Positions 37,889 through 50,032 of a DNA stretch of 64,000 bases are shown here, piece after piece. Position numbers and translations under genes: made by a program. The notes below the pieces were generated by a model. It saw only the letters and a list, made by a program, of their open reading frames with translations. It was not told the origin of the DNA and did no database searches. Origin of the DNA: Ceriagrion tenellum (lineage: Eukaryota; Arthropoda; Insecta; Odonata; Coenagrionidae); the NCBI GenBank assembly GCA_963169105.1, contig OY720632.1, positions 189,596,448-189,660,447 of the forward strand. Reading direction: 5' to 3'. Position 1 is the stretch's first letter. Every line of letters begins with the position of its first letter.

Positions 37889-38516
37889 GTTAAGAATGAA
37901 AGTACTTAGTTTTTTCCACCAATATATTCAAACCACAAATCAACCGGTTTCGGCCTTTTCAGGCCATTATCAAGATTACAAATTAAAATACCCAAAAGAC
38001 AGCACAGCTTATATACTAAATCTCAAGGAGAGGGAAGTGGTTGAAATAAGGGGGGGAGGGGAATGAGAGGTGATTGGGCAAACTGCAAGGGAAGGAACAA
38101 ACAAGTGGTGACGCCAGGTACAAGGACTACGGGGATGGAGGTGAGGGTACACTGGCACAGAGAACAAAGGTGAGGCGGTTGAAGGGATTATGTCATTAAG
38201 TAGTCTCTCCCCGTGCACTCTGTGATAATATAGAATTTCAAAATTTTCCAGGAAGTCCAACTTCCTCCCCCTTTCACAAACATGCAACAGCCTCGGGGAA
38301 AAGTTTGATCTATAACCTTCATCAATCAAATGCTCTGCAAAACTTGACTTCCTGTCACCATTGACACTGGATTTAAAATGCTCTCCCATTATTAAATTGC
38401 TGCTGTCTTTTGGGTATTTTTATTCTGTAATCTTGATAATGGCCTGAAAAGGCTGAAACTGGTTGATTTATGGTAAAATATATTGGTGGAAAAAACTAAG
38501 TAGTTTCATTCTTAAC
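37889..38516 (-). mobile_element. Mini Penelope-like element with inverted terminal repeats
   Basis: A 628-bp unit has inverted repeat arms of about 120 bp (37889-38008 and 38399-38516). They share TTAAGAATGAAA, TTTTTTCCACCAATATATT, ATCAACCGGTTTC and the sequence CTTGATAATGGCC-TGAAAA-GGCCGAAACC on one strand. The last is a hammerhead-like core with a 4-bp stem II, but with changes from the CTGATGA consensus. Between the arms lies the C-terminal part of a PLE endonuclease protein on the - strand. PLE copies are known to end in complex, sometimes inverted repeats. The unit therefore looks like a severely shortened PLE insertion. Confidence 0.75.
38009..38389 (-). pseudogene. PLE GIY-YIG endonuclease C-terminal segment
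   Basis: The open frame begins MGEHFKSSVNGDRKSSFAEH, continues LIDEGY..., then LLHVCERGRKLDFLENFEIL and ERLLNDIIPSTASPLF. This order (REHF or EHF, K-SFAEHL, LH---GRKL--LE-EI, LLND, SPLF) is the end of the GIY-YIG endonuclease domain of Penelope-like proteins as I know the family. The upstream RT and the GIY-YIG motif itself are missing. The start codon is arbitrary, because the coding piece enters from the inverted repeat with no native start. The tail after SPLF is Pro/Ser/His-rich and probably not conserved. Confidence 0.78.
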
Positions 38517-39400
38517 ATTCAGCCTTTTACAAAGATGGTAGGTCCCTGTCCACATGGTATTGTATGAGTATTCATGCTCTGCCTACTGGACTGAAGGAAA
38601 TTCTGCAGATAAAATCGCTCCGTTGATGAGAGCTCCTTTTTTAACTTTTCAATCCGTATGTACCAGAACAAGTCATTTTATGTCATAGAAAATGGTTGAA
38701 ATACGAGGTCATCTCAATGCTGATCATTTAATAGGACTGTATTGGTTAAATAATACAGATTCCACCTTTATGCGTATTTTTTAAACCCTGCTTTCGATGG
38801 TTGCCTGCATCACCTCTTGGAAACCAAAATCAATCTACGATTTTTGCAGATTATTCCGCAGATATTTTTTTATATTAGCAGTTTTTCCAACTACAGGAGT
38901 CAAGTGTAGCGCCATTATTGAGGAATCTACACATCTTAACTTAAATTATTGCTGTAATTAGCTAAAAATACGGTTTTATGATGCCCATGTTTTATTTTTA
39001 TTCAATATTTCGGGAATATTCCTAATAAATTATTTTTTTCACAAAAATAGGATTTTCATTGTGTAAAAATACTATTTTCCCCAATTTTATCCTATTCTCC
39101 CGTTTTACACCACGTAATATCAACTTTAATTAGGAAGTAAAACAGCTGTAAAAGGTAATATTTATTCATCATATCAGATAAAGGATGAATTTTTCTATAA
39201 GACAGGTTATATAAGTAAAATGACATTGAAGTTATGTTATGGTTGAACCACCTTCAAAGACTTCGGTCGTTGGTGCAAATATGGCCGGTATTACGATACT
39301 TTCACCGAACAATGATTATGCTACCTATATTCAATGTCCTTCTTTCAAACTCTGCTTTTGAAAGGAAAGGGGACACTCTGCCATAAGATGCCCTGCGGAT
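38517..39400. other. No recognisable feature
   Basis: AT-rich spacer; nothing recognised. Confidence 0.4.
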
Positions 39401-40126
39401 GAACTTGCGGAATGAGATAAATTCACGTTGTTTGAGCTCAAAAACGGAGAAAATAATGCGCACTACTCTACGAAATTTCAATAAAAAATCCTCGATGAAT
39501 TACTTAATAAGAACACTAAGTCATTCTGGTCTTACACGAGAGAGCTCCAGGAAGAATCTTCGATAGTGGAGTCTCCATTGAACACAAACGGCCAAGTGGT
39601 CACCATCAGCATCGACAAAGCCAACTTTAAACCGCTACTTCGAAAGTGTATTTACTAAGGATGACACAATACACCATTTAGATATTCCGGACGTTAACGA
39701 GCCGATGGCTGATATAACAATTCAACGTGATGGAATAACTGAACAACTGCGTTCGAGTTAAAGTAATAAGTCCCCAGGTCCAGAAGGAATACCTGCACGC
39801 GTGCTCAAGGAGTTAGCGCCACAGATTGCACCATTCTTAGATATTATATTTAGCGAATCATTATCCGAAGGCAAGGTGCCCAGAGAGTGTAAAATAGCAA
39901 ACTTCACTCCAATATTTCAAAAATGAAATAGATATGACCCAGGAAAGGACTGGCCTATATAGTCAACATCACTTTTATGCAGGATTCTCGAACACATAGC
40001 CGTTAGATTATTGTGATTTTCCTGGATAATCGTAACTTCTTACATAGCAGTCAGTAAGATTTAGTAAGGGCAGGTCCTGTGAAACAGCTTGCGCTCTTCC
40101 TTCGTGATATCCTAAAATAAGGTAAT
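39401..40126 (+). mobile_element. LINE family A, internal fragment A4
   Basis: An internal slice of family A ORF2, aligned with 28587-29310 of copy A3. Both start at GAACTTGCGGAATGAGA and run through the linker and the first RT motifs (SNKSPGPEGIPARVLKELAP) to the region just before motif A. Stops and frameshifts are frequent. It is truncated on both sides with no 3' tail, so it was probably cut by later rearrangement rather than only by incomplete insertion. Confidence 0.82.
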
Positions 40127-40950
40127 AATAAATGAAAATTTGTCACCTCCCCCTTCTCCCGACGTCCAGCAGTCCTTTGCAAAAACAAACCATGACGGAC
40201 CTTGAACCCACCCCCCTTCTTCACCTAGCCCCAACCTGCCTCGTGAAATCCTTCCCCCCTGCCCCCCTCCAAAACCATATATAAGTGTGCAATACTTTTT
40301 GTTTATTGTCCTTTAGTTCCTGATAATGATGCTTTAGCGTCGAAATCCGGATCGTGCCGTTGCTTTGACCATTGTGGATTGTAAAAGTTGTTTTAATAAA
40401 TCCATTTTTTAAAACATGGAATTCCACAAAGTTACCACATTTAGCATTTCATTCGTAAAGTAGATTCGTGAAATGAAAGGGCGTTGACGTATTGAACGGC
40501 ACCATTAAATAGCCCACATGGGACAGCTTCTGATATGGACGTGATTGGAGGAAGCCGTGCGTGTCACGGGGAGCAGTCGTCTTGCTTCGAAAGAGATGTG
40601 AGATGAAGGGGTTGGAGGCGTAAAAGGATACTTCCTATTGAGTGGAGGGGGACGGGAAAGGGGTGTAAGGGGGGGGGGGTAAGAGGCCTCTGACACAGCG
40701 GAGGAGGAGGGGGAGCGAGAAGTCCAACAATTTGTCTCGCGTCGCTTGGTAGCCCCCTCCCTCTCGACAATGGCGCGTGATTTTCGGGGTCGAGAGCCCA
40801 TCCCGGTGCGGCTGGGGGGAGCGGATGGCAAAGGGTGTGGGTTCGGAGAAAGAGATAGTCTTGCCTGGATGGCGGGATAATAAGGGGGGCCACCTGGTGG
40901 GTTATTTCGTAACCCGTCTGTTTAGAATTGGAAAATATATTCGTTCGCAA
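40127..40950. other. GC-rich island with 11-G run
   Basis: The stretch 40600-40870 is G-rich with an 11-G run at 40669-40679 and repeated GGAGGAGG words. Open frames on both strands are compositional. A function as CpG island or G4 site is possible but unsupported. Confidence 0.35.
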
Positions 40951-41510
40951 TCTTTATATGTATATATAATTCTTCTGTACGTGTGTATGTCACTGAACTC
41001 CTAAACGGCTGGACCGATTTTGATGAAATTTTTTGTGTTTGAGTGGGTCCTCGGCTTAGATTTTTAATTGGACCCGGTAGGTGGTGCTGCGATAGGGTTC
41101 TAGGACATTTTATTTGACGAAAGTTACTTTTTAAAGATTTTTCGCATATTAGAACATAAAACCCCAAAATTTCACCCACCCCCCCAGCACTCCCCAATAC
41201 TTTTAAAATAAAAAAATCACAAGTTCATGAATAATTGACCATCTGAAAATAATTTATAGTTATGTTTGTGTACCATAAGTGGCGCTGATGTCAAATTCTG
41301 TGATATTTGACGTGAGCATCAATACATGCGCAAGTCGTCGCACTTGCGTCGTAGCTTGGCGTTGGTTTGACGAAACGAAAAGATTGAAATGTCAAATGTC
41401 ACTTAGTATATAGTTTATCAAAAATTTGAATATCGAAAAAACGTTTGCTAAACCCGCTGATAGCAGGCAAGCCAACGTTTGGGCAGGATAACGTCTGTCG
41501 GGCCCGCTAG
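40951..41510 (+). mobile_element. Helitron-like non-autonomous element
   Basis: A 560-bp element begins TCTTTATATG after an A (40950) and ends in CTAG before a T (41511), as expected for Helitron insertion between A and T. The 5' region has CCTAAACGGCTGGACCGATT followed by TTGATGAAATTTTTTGTG, a wording common to arthropod Helitron/Helentron-type elements in my memory. The 3' end is ACGTCTGTCGGGCCCGCTAG, with the short palindrome CGGGCCCG just before CTAG, like the subterminal hairpin of Helitrons. It encodes no Rep/helicase, so it depends on an autonomous partner. Confidence 0.7.
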
Positions 41511-43189
41511 TATGAATATATTTATCGGAAATCCCGGGGTCTAAGATTTATCGTTGGTAAGTTAAATAAATACCAATAAAAATGTTTTTAAACATTATTT
41601 GCAGCATTTTTTGTTCGGCTGCTGTGCAAGAGTCCATGATTGTATGACGCCGGGGAATGAGCTCAATATTGATCTTCTTCATTTTTCGGGATCTACCGCG
41701 TATTTTTGTTAAGCACGTATGAAAGCAGTGACTGGTGTGGGCGGCCCTTCTGTGACGCAGATTTCAATGTCAACCCAAGAAACGGTCGGCGCGAAAGACC
41801 TCTTTGATAGGGGAGCGATAGGTAGGCTCACTGCGCGACTTTTCGATTGCGAATTGAGAGGAATGGACTGGGTAGATAGCAGTTGGTACTTCTAATATTT
41901 GGAATGAATCGAAGGAAAATTTAAAGTAATTGCTAGAGCGTTGCGCAAAAGTACTTTCAGGAAAATCATTCCTTTTCGAATGTGGCGTAGATGAACAATT
42001 TATGACTTCATCATCATCGACGGATGCTAAAGTGCATTAATGTTCCCCTGGGAGGTTATTTGATATCCTTTCTGATTCGAGCTGTAGAAAGATTCAGTTG
42101 CTGAGGAAAGAATGTTGTAATTGGGATGGCTAAGCTAAAAGTGAAACATTTGTAAGTTGGCTAGACTGCAGGGCATTATGTGCATATATAGTACTGCCCT
42201 CAGACGCTTAGTCGTCCTTGTTGAGAAGCTAATGAAGTGATGTAAAGAGATGTAACCCTGATCAGCAGAGTTAGCCATTAAAGTAGTTGTGTTGCAAGTA
42301 TATACCTAAGTTTGATTTCCAATCAAGAAGAAATCTACAACAAAGAAACGTAGAAAATCTGGACGTATGCAAAAAATGACAAACGAATCTGAAGAAAGTT
42401 ACGCAATAACATAGTGGTTGGCTCATGCTACTCGACTTGGTCGCAGTTCTCTGATGTTGTTGACATAAGCGAGTCGTACAAGTTACGAACTAACACCTCC
42501 TTTGGGTGCGGAGTGGGGCTAAGGTCAACTTGGGCTCTTAAATTATTTGTCGATGTCACAGGGAATAAATTGGGTGCCCTTCTTTTACTTCAGGGCACCA
42601 ATCACTTCGCAACTCCAGAGCTCACTAGCTTTCCATTCGTTAAACGGACCACACTGCGCACTAGACAAGTGCTCTTCAAAAACAGATCTGGAGCGGAGTT
42701 AATGTGCGGAAAACAACAAATGAACGTCAATGGTGACATTGGTGACTGTTGCTAAGTTTGTTTATCATCACCAAAGGCGTCAAACATTTTAGATTTGTCA
42801 TTTTTCCCTGAACTGTAAGAGTTCCATCGGCTAGTACCTCAATATAGTCAGCATATCTAATACGGTTTACCTTTCCCCTCACGGCGTTAGTCCCTTGTTT
42901 TTCTTAAAATACATTGCTTAGCACATCTTCGAAATGGAACCGTTTGCTTAGTTAAAATGTTGAGTCGTCCTTCGTTTGGTGACATACTGCGGGAACAGAA
43001 ATAACGTAGGGGTCACAGACAAATGTTTCGTCAAAAATTATCGAATCCGTCAGAACTAATCTCTCGACGTGCTTATCATTTCACTCCAAAGTCAAAGTTA
43101 ACATTATCCATGTTAAATGAATAAAATTATCTCTTGGGCAGCTACATAAAGACGTAGTTATTGGAGTCCATTGCTTCTCGCATCATGGA
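41511..43189. other. No confident feature
   Basis: A mixed-composition stretch. The open frame 42414-42755 (+, 113 codons) is unrecognised, with no signal or domain I can identify. Confidence 0.4.
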
Positions 43190-43460
43190 GACGGATGAAG
43201 AAGGCATGGCGTCATAGAACTGCGATCTGAGATCCGAAATATCTGTCTTATTGCTTCCCCTCTTTTATTCTCACTTCCTTTTGGGCATAACGGACAAGTA
43301 CACGCATTAGCGGAAATAAATCATCGGTTTCTGCTTTATGTTGAAATTTAATATTAGTATCTCTTGAAACATAATATAAGTTTCTTGGAGCTAAAGATTC
43401 TACTTGGTATTTACTCTGGTGTTTTCAGGGAATACAAGTGGTTATTTATTTGAAAATATC
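43190..43460 (+). repeat. Dispersed repeat D1, copy 3
   Basis: Matches D1 copy 1: GAAGGCATGGCGTCATAGAA, TCCGAAATAT, TTGCTTCC, GCATTAGCGGAAATAAA and TTTACTCTGG in order. It lies directly beside LINE fragment A5. Confidence 0.68.
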
Positions 43461-43497
43461 AAAAAAAATATATGAGAATTCAAAAATTAAATTCATG

Positions 43498-44262
43498 CTA
43501 CTAAACAAACTACTTTATGTTTTCGATCACTGAGAAAGTCCCTTATCCAGTTCACTACTTTTTTATTAACTCCGCATGAATACAATTTATAAAAGAATTT
43601 TTTGTGAGGAACCTTGTCGAATTCCTTATTAAAGTCAAGGAATATCGCGTCGATTTGCTTATTCGATTCATCCGATTTTAGGATATCATGAAGGAAGAGA
43701 GCCAGCTGTGTTTCACAGGACCTGCCCTTACGGAAGCCATGCTGACTGCTGTGTAAGATGTTACGATTATCCAGGAATGCTCAAATATTGCTAACGACAA
43801 TGTGTTCGAGGATCTTGCATAAAAGTGATGTTAACGATACAGGCCGATAATTTCCTGGGTCACTTCTATTTTCTTTTTTAAATATTGGTGTTACATTTGC
43901 TATTTTCCAGTCTTGGGGCATCTTGCCGTCGGATAATGATTTGCTAAATATAATATATAGGAATGGAGCAATCTGTGGCGCTAACTCCTTGAGCACGCGT
44001 TCAGGTATTCCTTCTGGAGCTGGGGACTTGTTACTTTTTATCGAACGCAGTTGTTTAATTATTCCATCACACTGAATTGTTATGTCCGCCATCGGCTCGT
44101 TAACGTCCGGAATATCTAAATGGTGTATTGTGTCATCCTTAGTGAATACACTTTCGAAGCAGTGGTTTAATAAGTTGGCTTTATATATATTTTGCCGTTT
44201 TTATCCAGTAAGTACTCTACTGTCGATGATTTACCCTGAGGCTCTCTCTCGTAAGACCAGAA
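43498..44262 (-). mobile_element. LINE family A, internal fragment A5
   Basis: An internal slice of family A ORF2 read right to left. The intact frame 43781-44092 contains SNKSPAPEGIPERVLKELAP, GKMPQDWKIANVTPIF and NYRPVSLTSLLCKILEHIV, the RT fingers motifs. It then shifts frame toward HGFRKGRSCETQLALF and FLDFNKEFDKVPHKKF. It is nearly identical to the matching part of copy A7, including the subfamily words SPAPEG and a shared short deletion near AAACGGCAAAATATATATAA. It keeps about 250 bp that A7 has lost. It is truncated at both ends. Confidence 0.88.
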
Positions 44263-45087
44263 AAAGTATTTGTATAACAAATGATGGTGAGGCGTAAGTT
44301 GCTTAGAGAAAGCGAGGCGATGCAGTATAGCGCATTTAATTCTTCAGAGGCGCAATTTTCCCGAACACTGGCGCACGCCTGTTGATTCTCCCCGGTCCAT
44401 CGGAGGAAATTGCTGCTGCCTTGTGCGGGAGTTGAGCATCTCCGCGGGGATAAGGCGATCGGCGTTCTCGCGACTGACTCGTTCCCGTTTGATGGAGTGG
44501 CCTGGGGGCGTGAGTAGATCGTGTGGGTCGACGGTTAGGGGGGCGGGCCGGCTCGATAGGCCAACGATGCTCGGGACCTGCGAAGAGGGGATTTTCCAAG
44601 TCCTTTGGAAAGTTGATGCTCTCCCCGCCCCCATTCCAGCCCCTCCTCTTACTCCGATCGGTTCGCGCCTTCACCTCCTGGATTTACGACAAACCAATGA
44701 AAAATGGGTGCAACGTCGCATTTGACTCGTTTGCTTCCGAAGAGAATCGTAAAACGCCCTTCCCGTTTGAAGCGGAATCTTTTCAGATATTGAAAGAGAG
44801 GCTACGGATGTGACGGTAGATTTTCATTCAAGGTCAGCGTACAATGGGACGCGTACTGACGCGTACAGAGTGATTTGCACTCAAGAATTTTTTAAAACCT
44901 ACATTTTGTTGGTGGACGACAGTAAAGGCCGATTTTTTTGTCTGAAGCTGTTGAATATGTTATAAATAAGTATTAAAACATAAAATTCTTAATAGAGAAT
45001 AATTAAAAACTTTATATAATCTATTTTGATGCCTTTATTGTAAATGATCAAGCTTGAGAACAATCACTTGCGCCATTATCGACGTTC
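44263..45087. other. CpG-rich island, no gene
   Basis: About 44340-44700 is GC- and CpG-rich (CCGCGGGG, GGGGGGGCGGGCCGG), unlike its flanks. Open frames on both strands are compositional. It may be a regulatory region, but no specific site was found. Confidence 0.35.
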
Positions 45088-45447
45088 GAGGGATTAAGTT
45101 GGGAGCCCCTAGAGACTCGGAGGCTACACGCTGGGCTTAGATTGCTTGATGAATTCAGAACTGGTGTGTTTCAGAGCGACATGGAGAATATTATCATGAC
45201 GCCTCACTACATCTCTACGTCAGACAGACGCGATAAAATGAGAGAGATACACTGCCGAACGGATAGGTACAAGAACTCGTTCTTTCCGCGAACAATAAGA
45301 TATCACAATAAAAATTAAGCTCACCAAATACACTCCTATAGTTCATGTCACCATTTCATCTCCAAAAATTTACACCTTTACACGGCTGGTGACCTAACAC
45401 CCCCTGCCACATGCCCTTGCGGCGGCTCGCTGAGTATTATGTAGATG
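45088..45447 (+). mobile_element. LINE family A, short 3' copy A6
   Basis: The end of family A only. The coding part starts in GLSWEPLETRR-like sequence (reading GGATTAAGTTGGGAGCCCCT) and ends FFPRTI-YHNKN before a stop near 45318. The 3' UTR follows, with CCCCCTGCCACATGCCC and a shortened TATGTAGATGT tail at 45447. It is 5'-truncated. Confidence 0.87.
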
Positions 45448-46868
45448 TTCTTTTGTTGTTTAGCGCGCATCAACTTTTCTCTCGTTCTCTATTTTTGAAT
45501 CTGTTTAACGAATGAAAGGCACGTGCGCCGTTGCGATGTGCAAAGCAATGGCTCACCAGAGCGAATTGAGAGCTATCGGTGACACTAAGCAAGTCAAGGC
45601 CACCTATGAAAATACCTTCCATGATTCTCTTGATTTGAAAAAAATTGCTTCTAGCTCTGGAAACTTCACAAATTACGCCGATTAAAAGTATTTTCCGAGA
45701 CAGAACCATCTGTGATTTATGCTGTAAAAAATTCAAAAATTATTCACCGCTACGTTTCTTTCTGTTGAATTTTATGTATTTCTCATCCTTGTTAATTTAC
45801 TCTTCCCAAAGAAAATGTTTCAGAAACTTAATTTCATTGTATTTTTCCTTTTAAAAGGGCCAAAACACGTTAGATTACTAATTGACTCGGAGTATACGCT
45901 AGTGATCAATATTATCCCATTCAATGGCTAGATACACCGGGCTTCGTCTATTACGCGCTACATGAGCTGGGAAATCTTCACGATCCGTCGCGCGAGGGAC
46001 AGCGCAGGAAATAACAACTCCTCCGGAAAATTCATGTTCACGTGATGGAGTTCATTCGTCAGCCATCGTTAAAATACGTCTCGATTTCGAGAAGTACCGA
46101 TTCAGAGAAGCAAAAAGATGAACGCCGCGCGAGCATTAGACACCTCATCGCAGAATTTGCGAATGTGCACACGCTGATTGCCTCGATATTCCTTTTTTTA
46201 CAAACGCCGCCAACACCGGAGTCGCGTTTGACATCGCGTGAGCAAAGGCCTCAGACGTAAACTTCTTCGACGGAAAAAAAAGACATGCGCTCCCCGCCGC
46301 GGAAACAGGTCAGAGATAAGTTTCACGACTCGATGGCGGCGCGATCGAAAAATATTTCCCACACATCCTCGAGCAAACATCATTATCGCTCCGTGGCGGG
46401 GAGCAAGCGAATTTTCCACCTCTTGCCCTCCCCTCATCCCACTCCACTTTCACGGCGGTACCCAGGGGCGCGGTAATCCTATTTGAATGCAGTCTGCTTG
46501 CTGCGAACATAGAAGAACGAAGAGGGTGGGACCGACGCAGTTACCCTCCTCAGTGGATCACATTGTCGAAGGGTCGGAGGATGACGGTGCGCCACCTTGG
46601 CGCACGGAAGAAAGCTCAAAAAACAAACTAAGGTCGTCCCGCGAGATCACGTACGTACTTTAATACACGGGGAACATGAATAAAAATTATGGATTTAAAT
46701 CCTTGACCCCCAATGTATTGGCTATCACTGTCCCTGGCTGCTGCGAAATAATTTTCCCGCATGTTGTAAACATACTCAATAGATGACAGCACTGACATTA
46801 TCAACGCATGATGTTGGTGCTGCTATCGATAGTTAAGTTTACTTCATTAGCTCGTTGATGGCCGATTT
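45448..46868. other. No confident feature; CpG-rich at 46190-46640
   Basis: The right half is GC- and CpG-rich (GCGCTCCCCGCCGCGG, ATGGCGGCGCG). Overlapping frames on both strands are shadows of that composition. Confidence 0.35.
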
Positions 46869-49094
46869 TTTACCTCGGGAGATAACAAAAGCGTAATAAT
46901 TATCGGTGGAGATTTCAACCTCCCGGCTATGAATTGGAAAACCAATAGCCTTGAAACAAGTTCAAGGAAGCGTTATATAAGTGAGGCTTTACTTAATATA
47001 CTTCCACACCACTCTCTTACTCAAGTTGTAAACGAACCTACGAGAGGTAATAAAACATTAGATCTTTTAGCTGTTAGTCACCCTTCTATTACTAAACACG
47101 TCGAAATCCTCGAAGTCATAAGTGATCATAAAATGATTTTTACGACTTTGAAAACAACGGTAGAGTCCACTGTAAAATCTGAATGGAAAGTCTACTTTGA
47201 AAAATGCGATTACAGATAATTCGGAGAGATGTTAGAAGCCTCATACACGAAATACGTAGCCACAATGAAGGACGAGAGCACCTAAGTATCATAGAGATAT
47301 TTTTTTTAATAATACGTAAAGGAATCGATAAATATATCCCTCACGAATTTAAACGAGATAGTAAAGAACCTCATTGATATAACCAGGAAATAAGGCGAGA
47401 GCTCAGGAGACAAAGCAATTACACAACCTATATAAAACTTCTATTTAGTCTTGTAACAAAACAAAGAATCTTGCGGTGAGGGAAATTTTCGTTGCAAACG
47501 CTCAAAAACGAAGAAAATCATGCGCACTAGTTTACGAAACTTCAAGCAAAAAAATTATAGGTGAATTACAATATGAAAACCCCAAGTCGTTCTGGTCTTC
47601 AGCGAGAGAGCTTCAGGGTAAATCATCGACAGTAGAGTACTTACTGGATAAAAACGGCAAAATATATATAAAGCCAACTTATTAAACCACTGCTTCGAAA
47701 GTGTATTCACTAAGGAGGACACAATACACCATTTAGATATTCCGGACGTTAACGAGCCGATGGCGGACATAACAATTCAGCGTGATGGAATAATTAAACA
47801 ACTGCGTTCGATAAAAAGTAACAAGTCCCCAGCTCCAGAAGGAATACCTGAACGCGTGCTCAAGGAGTTAGCGCCACAGATTGCTCCATTCCTATATATT
47901 ATATTTAGCAAATCATTATCCGACGGCAAGGTGCCCCAAGACTGGAAAGACGCGATATTCCTTGATTTTAATAAGGAATTCGACAAGGTTCCTCACAAAA
48001 AATTCATTTATAAATTGTATCCATGCGGAGTTAATAAAAAAGTAGTGAACTGGATAAGGGACTTTCTCAGTGATCGAAAACAAAAAGTAGTTTGTTTAGT
48101 AGATGGTTTTAGCTCTGATATGGTGGAAGTCACATCCGGTGTGCCTCAAGGAAGCGTGATTGGTCCTCTTTTATTCATTATTTATATTAATGACCTTAGT
48201 TATCGAATTATCAGTAAATTACAGTAATCTACCGTGAAATAAGCGAAGACGCGGACGTTGAAGTTCTGTCATCTGACCTTAACAACGTTCATTCTTGGTG
48301 CCAGGAGTGGGGTAAAACTAAATATTGGTAAATGCACCACAGTTCACTTCCTGCGAATGTCATCACACAAAAGTTTACCTACGCCATGAAGGGAGTAAGC
48401 ATTAAATCTGTAAACACAATAAAATATCTAGGAATTACCTTAACTTCAGATACATCGTGGGGAACACACATACAAGACATGTGCGGCACAGCATTAAAGA
48501 AACTAGGTTTTGTTAAACGTATAATAGGAAGGTCCTCGGATGAAAAAGTCAAAGAGTGATGCTCTTTCGCTCTGGTTAGGCCACATCTCGAATACGCCTC
48601 GGGCATTTGGGTGCTCTGTTCATAGAGATTTAACGAAAACAATTAACAAAATACAAAGAAAAGTAGCACGCTTCTTTAAAAACGACTACGAACGAACATA
48701 TAGTGCCACACAACTGTTAGAGGGATTAAGGTGGGAGCCCCTAGAGACTCAGAGGCCGCACGCTAGGCTTAGGCTGCTTGATAAATTCAGAACTGATATT
48801 TTTCAGAGCGACACAGAGTCATCTGTATCATGTATCATGACGCCTCACTAAATTTCTAGGTCTTACAGATGCGATAAAACAAGAGAGATATTCTGCTGAA
48901 CAGATAGGAAAAAAACTCGTTCTTTCCGCGCACAATAAGCGACCACAATAAAAACGGAGCTCTTCCAAATACACTCTCATAGGATATGTCACCATTTCAC
49001 CTCCAAAACTTTTACATCTTTACACGACTGGTGACCTACCACCCCCTGCCACACGCCCAAGCGGCGGCTCGCAGGGTAGTATGTAGATGTAGAT
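46869..49094 (+). mobile_element. LINE family A, copy A7 with internal RT deletion
   Basis: The best-preserved long copy of family A. The endonuclease end is open at 46929-47219 (upstream IIIGGDFNLPAMNWKT, then NKTLDLLAVSHPS and VISDHKMIF). The linker (FWSSARELQGKSSTVEYLL) and RT frame 47760-48227 follow, with SPAPEGIPERVLKELAP, FLDFNKEFDKVPHKKF and SGVPQGSVIGPLLFIIYINDL. The stretch between QDWK and DAIFLDF is missing. About 250 bp present in A5 (43652-43902) are absent at about 47949, which removes the fingers motifs yet keeps the frame. The catalytic box lies in a broken frame after 48227. The C-terminus and 3' UTR are recognisable and the tail TATGTAGATGTAGAT ends at 49094. Confidence 0.88.
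49044..49076 (+). other. Family A 3' stem-loop
   Basis: In RNA sense the outer stem CCCTGC (49044-49049) pairs with GCAGGG (49071-49076), enclosing an inner CGCC/GGCG stem. It sits a few bases before the TGTAGATGTAGAT tail. The same architecture, with different but still pairing bases, is present in family B (50033-50063) and the fragment at 63223-63255. It is probably the RT recognition structure for target-primed reverse transcription. Confidence 0.65.
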
Positions 49095-50013
49095 AAGAAT
49101 GCGTTATTAACGCGAGCAATAGGTGGTAATTCCGTCCCAGCTTTATAGATGCATACTACACGAAGTTTTATAATATAGCTGATAATTTTTTCTTCCTCAA
49201 TATGACCTTGCGGATGTTAGTATCGATGTAGGTATGTACCACAGTGACGGCGGAATAATTGCCGAAGTCTACGCGTTTTGTTGCGTGCGGAATTATTGGC
49301 AATAACCCACTTCATCTTTGATCCTTCAATCCTGAGATTGGTTAACGGCAGACCTCAATCCTTCCTTATCAAGTACTAATTCCCTTACTCCCTGCTTCCC
49401 TATATAATTTATGCACGGGTATTATATGCTTCATTCATTAGCGTGTGTTTGTGTGCATGCTCTTAAGTACCATACCGATGAACGATCCCATATCTAGACT
49501 TTTTTATCGTTTCTGATGGGATGGGACTAATCACTCCGGTCCCGCCTAGCTTTTTCAGGTCGAATGACAAGGGAATGGCGAGGGGGGGAGGGGAAGAGAA
49601 AGGGAGCACGTTGCAGGGAGATGGTAGCTCGGTGGAATGAGAACGATTATTAGGACAGACAGGCCGAATCGAATGGAGTTGGGGAGCGAGAGTAAAAGTG
49701 GTGACATCAGCGGTCGGTGCCTTTGATGGTCGTGCCGCGTCCCCTGAGAGGCGTCTCGATGCTGTCGCGAACTCAAGAGGTGTTTTTGCGTTGTTACCTG
49801 ATAACTTTTCTGCAGGCTTGAGGGTAAGATAATGCTGCTCATACTCCACAAACAATTTGGCCCCGGTGTATTTATCTCCAGAACAAAGCTGCCGACATTT
49901 TTTTGCGAATGCGAATAACTTGATTTATCCTGCCGATACATACTCGTCCAATAAAACATTGATTTGCATTATTGCATGTAAGATAATAGTAAATTGTGGT
50001 ACGCAGATGATTC
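49095..50013. other. No confident feature
   Basis: A mixed-composition spacer between two LINEs. Overlapping frames at 49463-49959 (-) are unrecognised and Ser/Pro-rich. Confidence 0.4.
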
Positions 50014-50032
50014 ATCTACATCTACGTCATAC

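Noticed and set aside
42414..42755. 113-codon open frame on +
   Set aside because: No domain, signal peptide or neighbouring exon evidence; length is within chance for this base composition.
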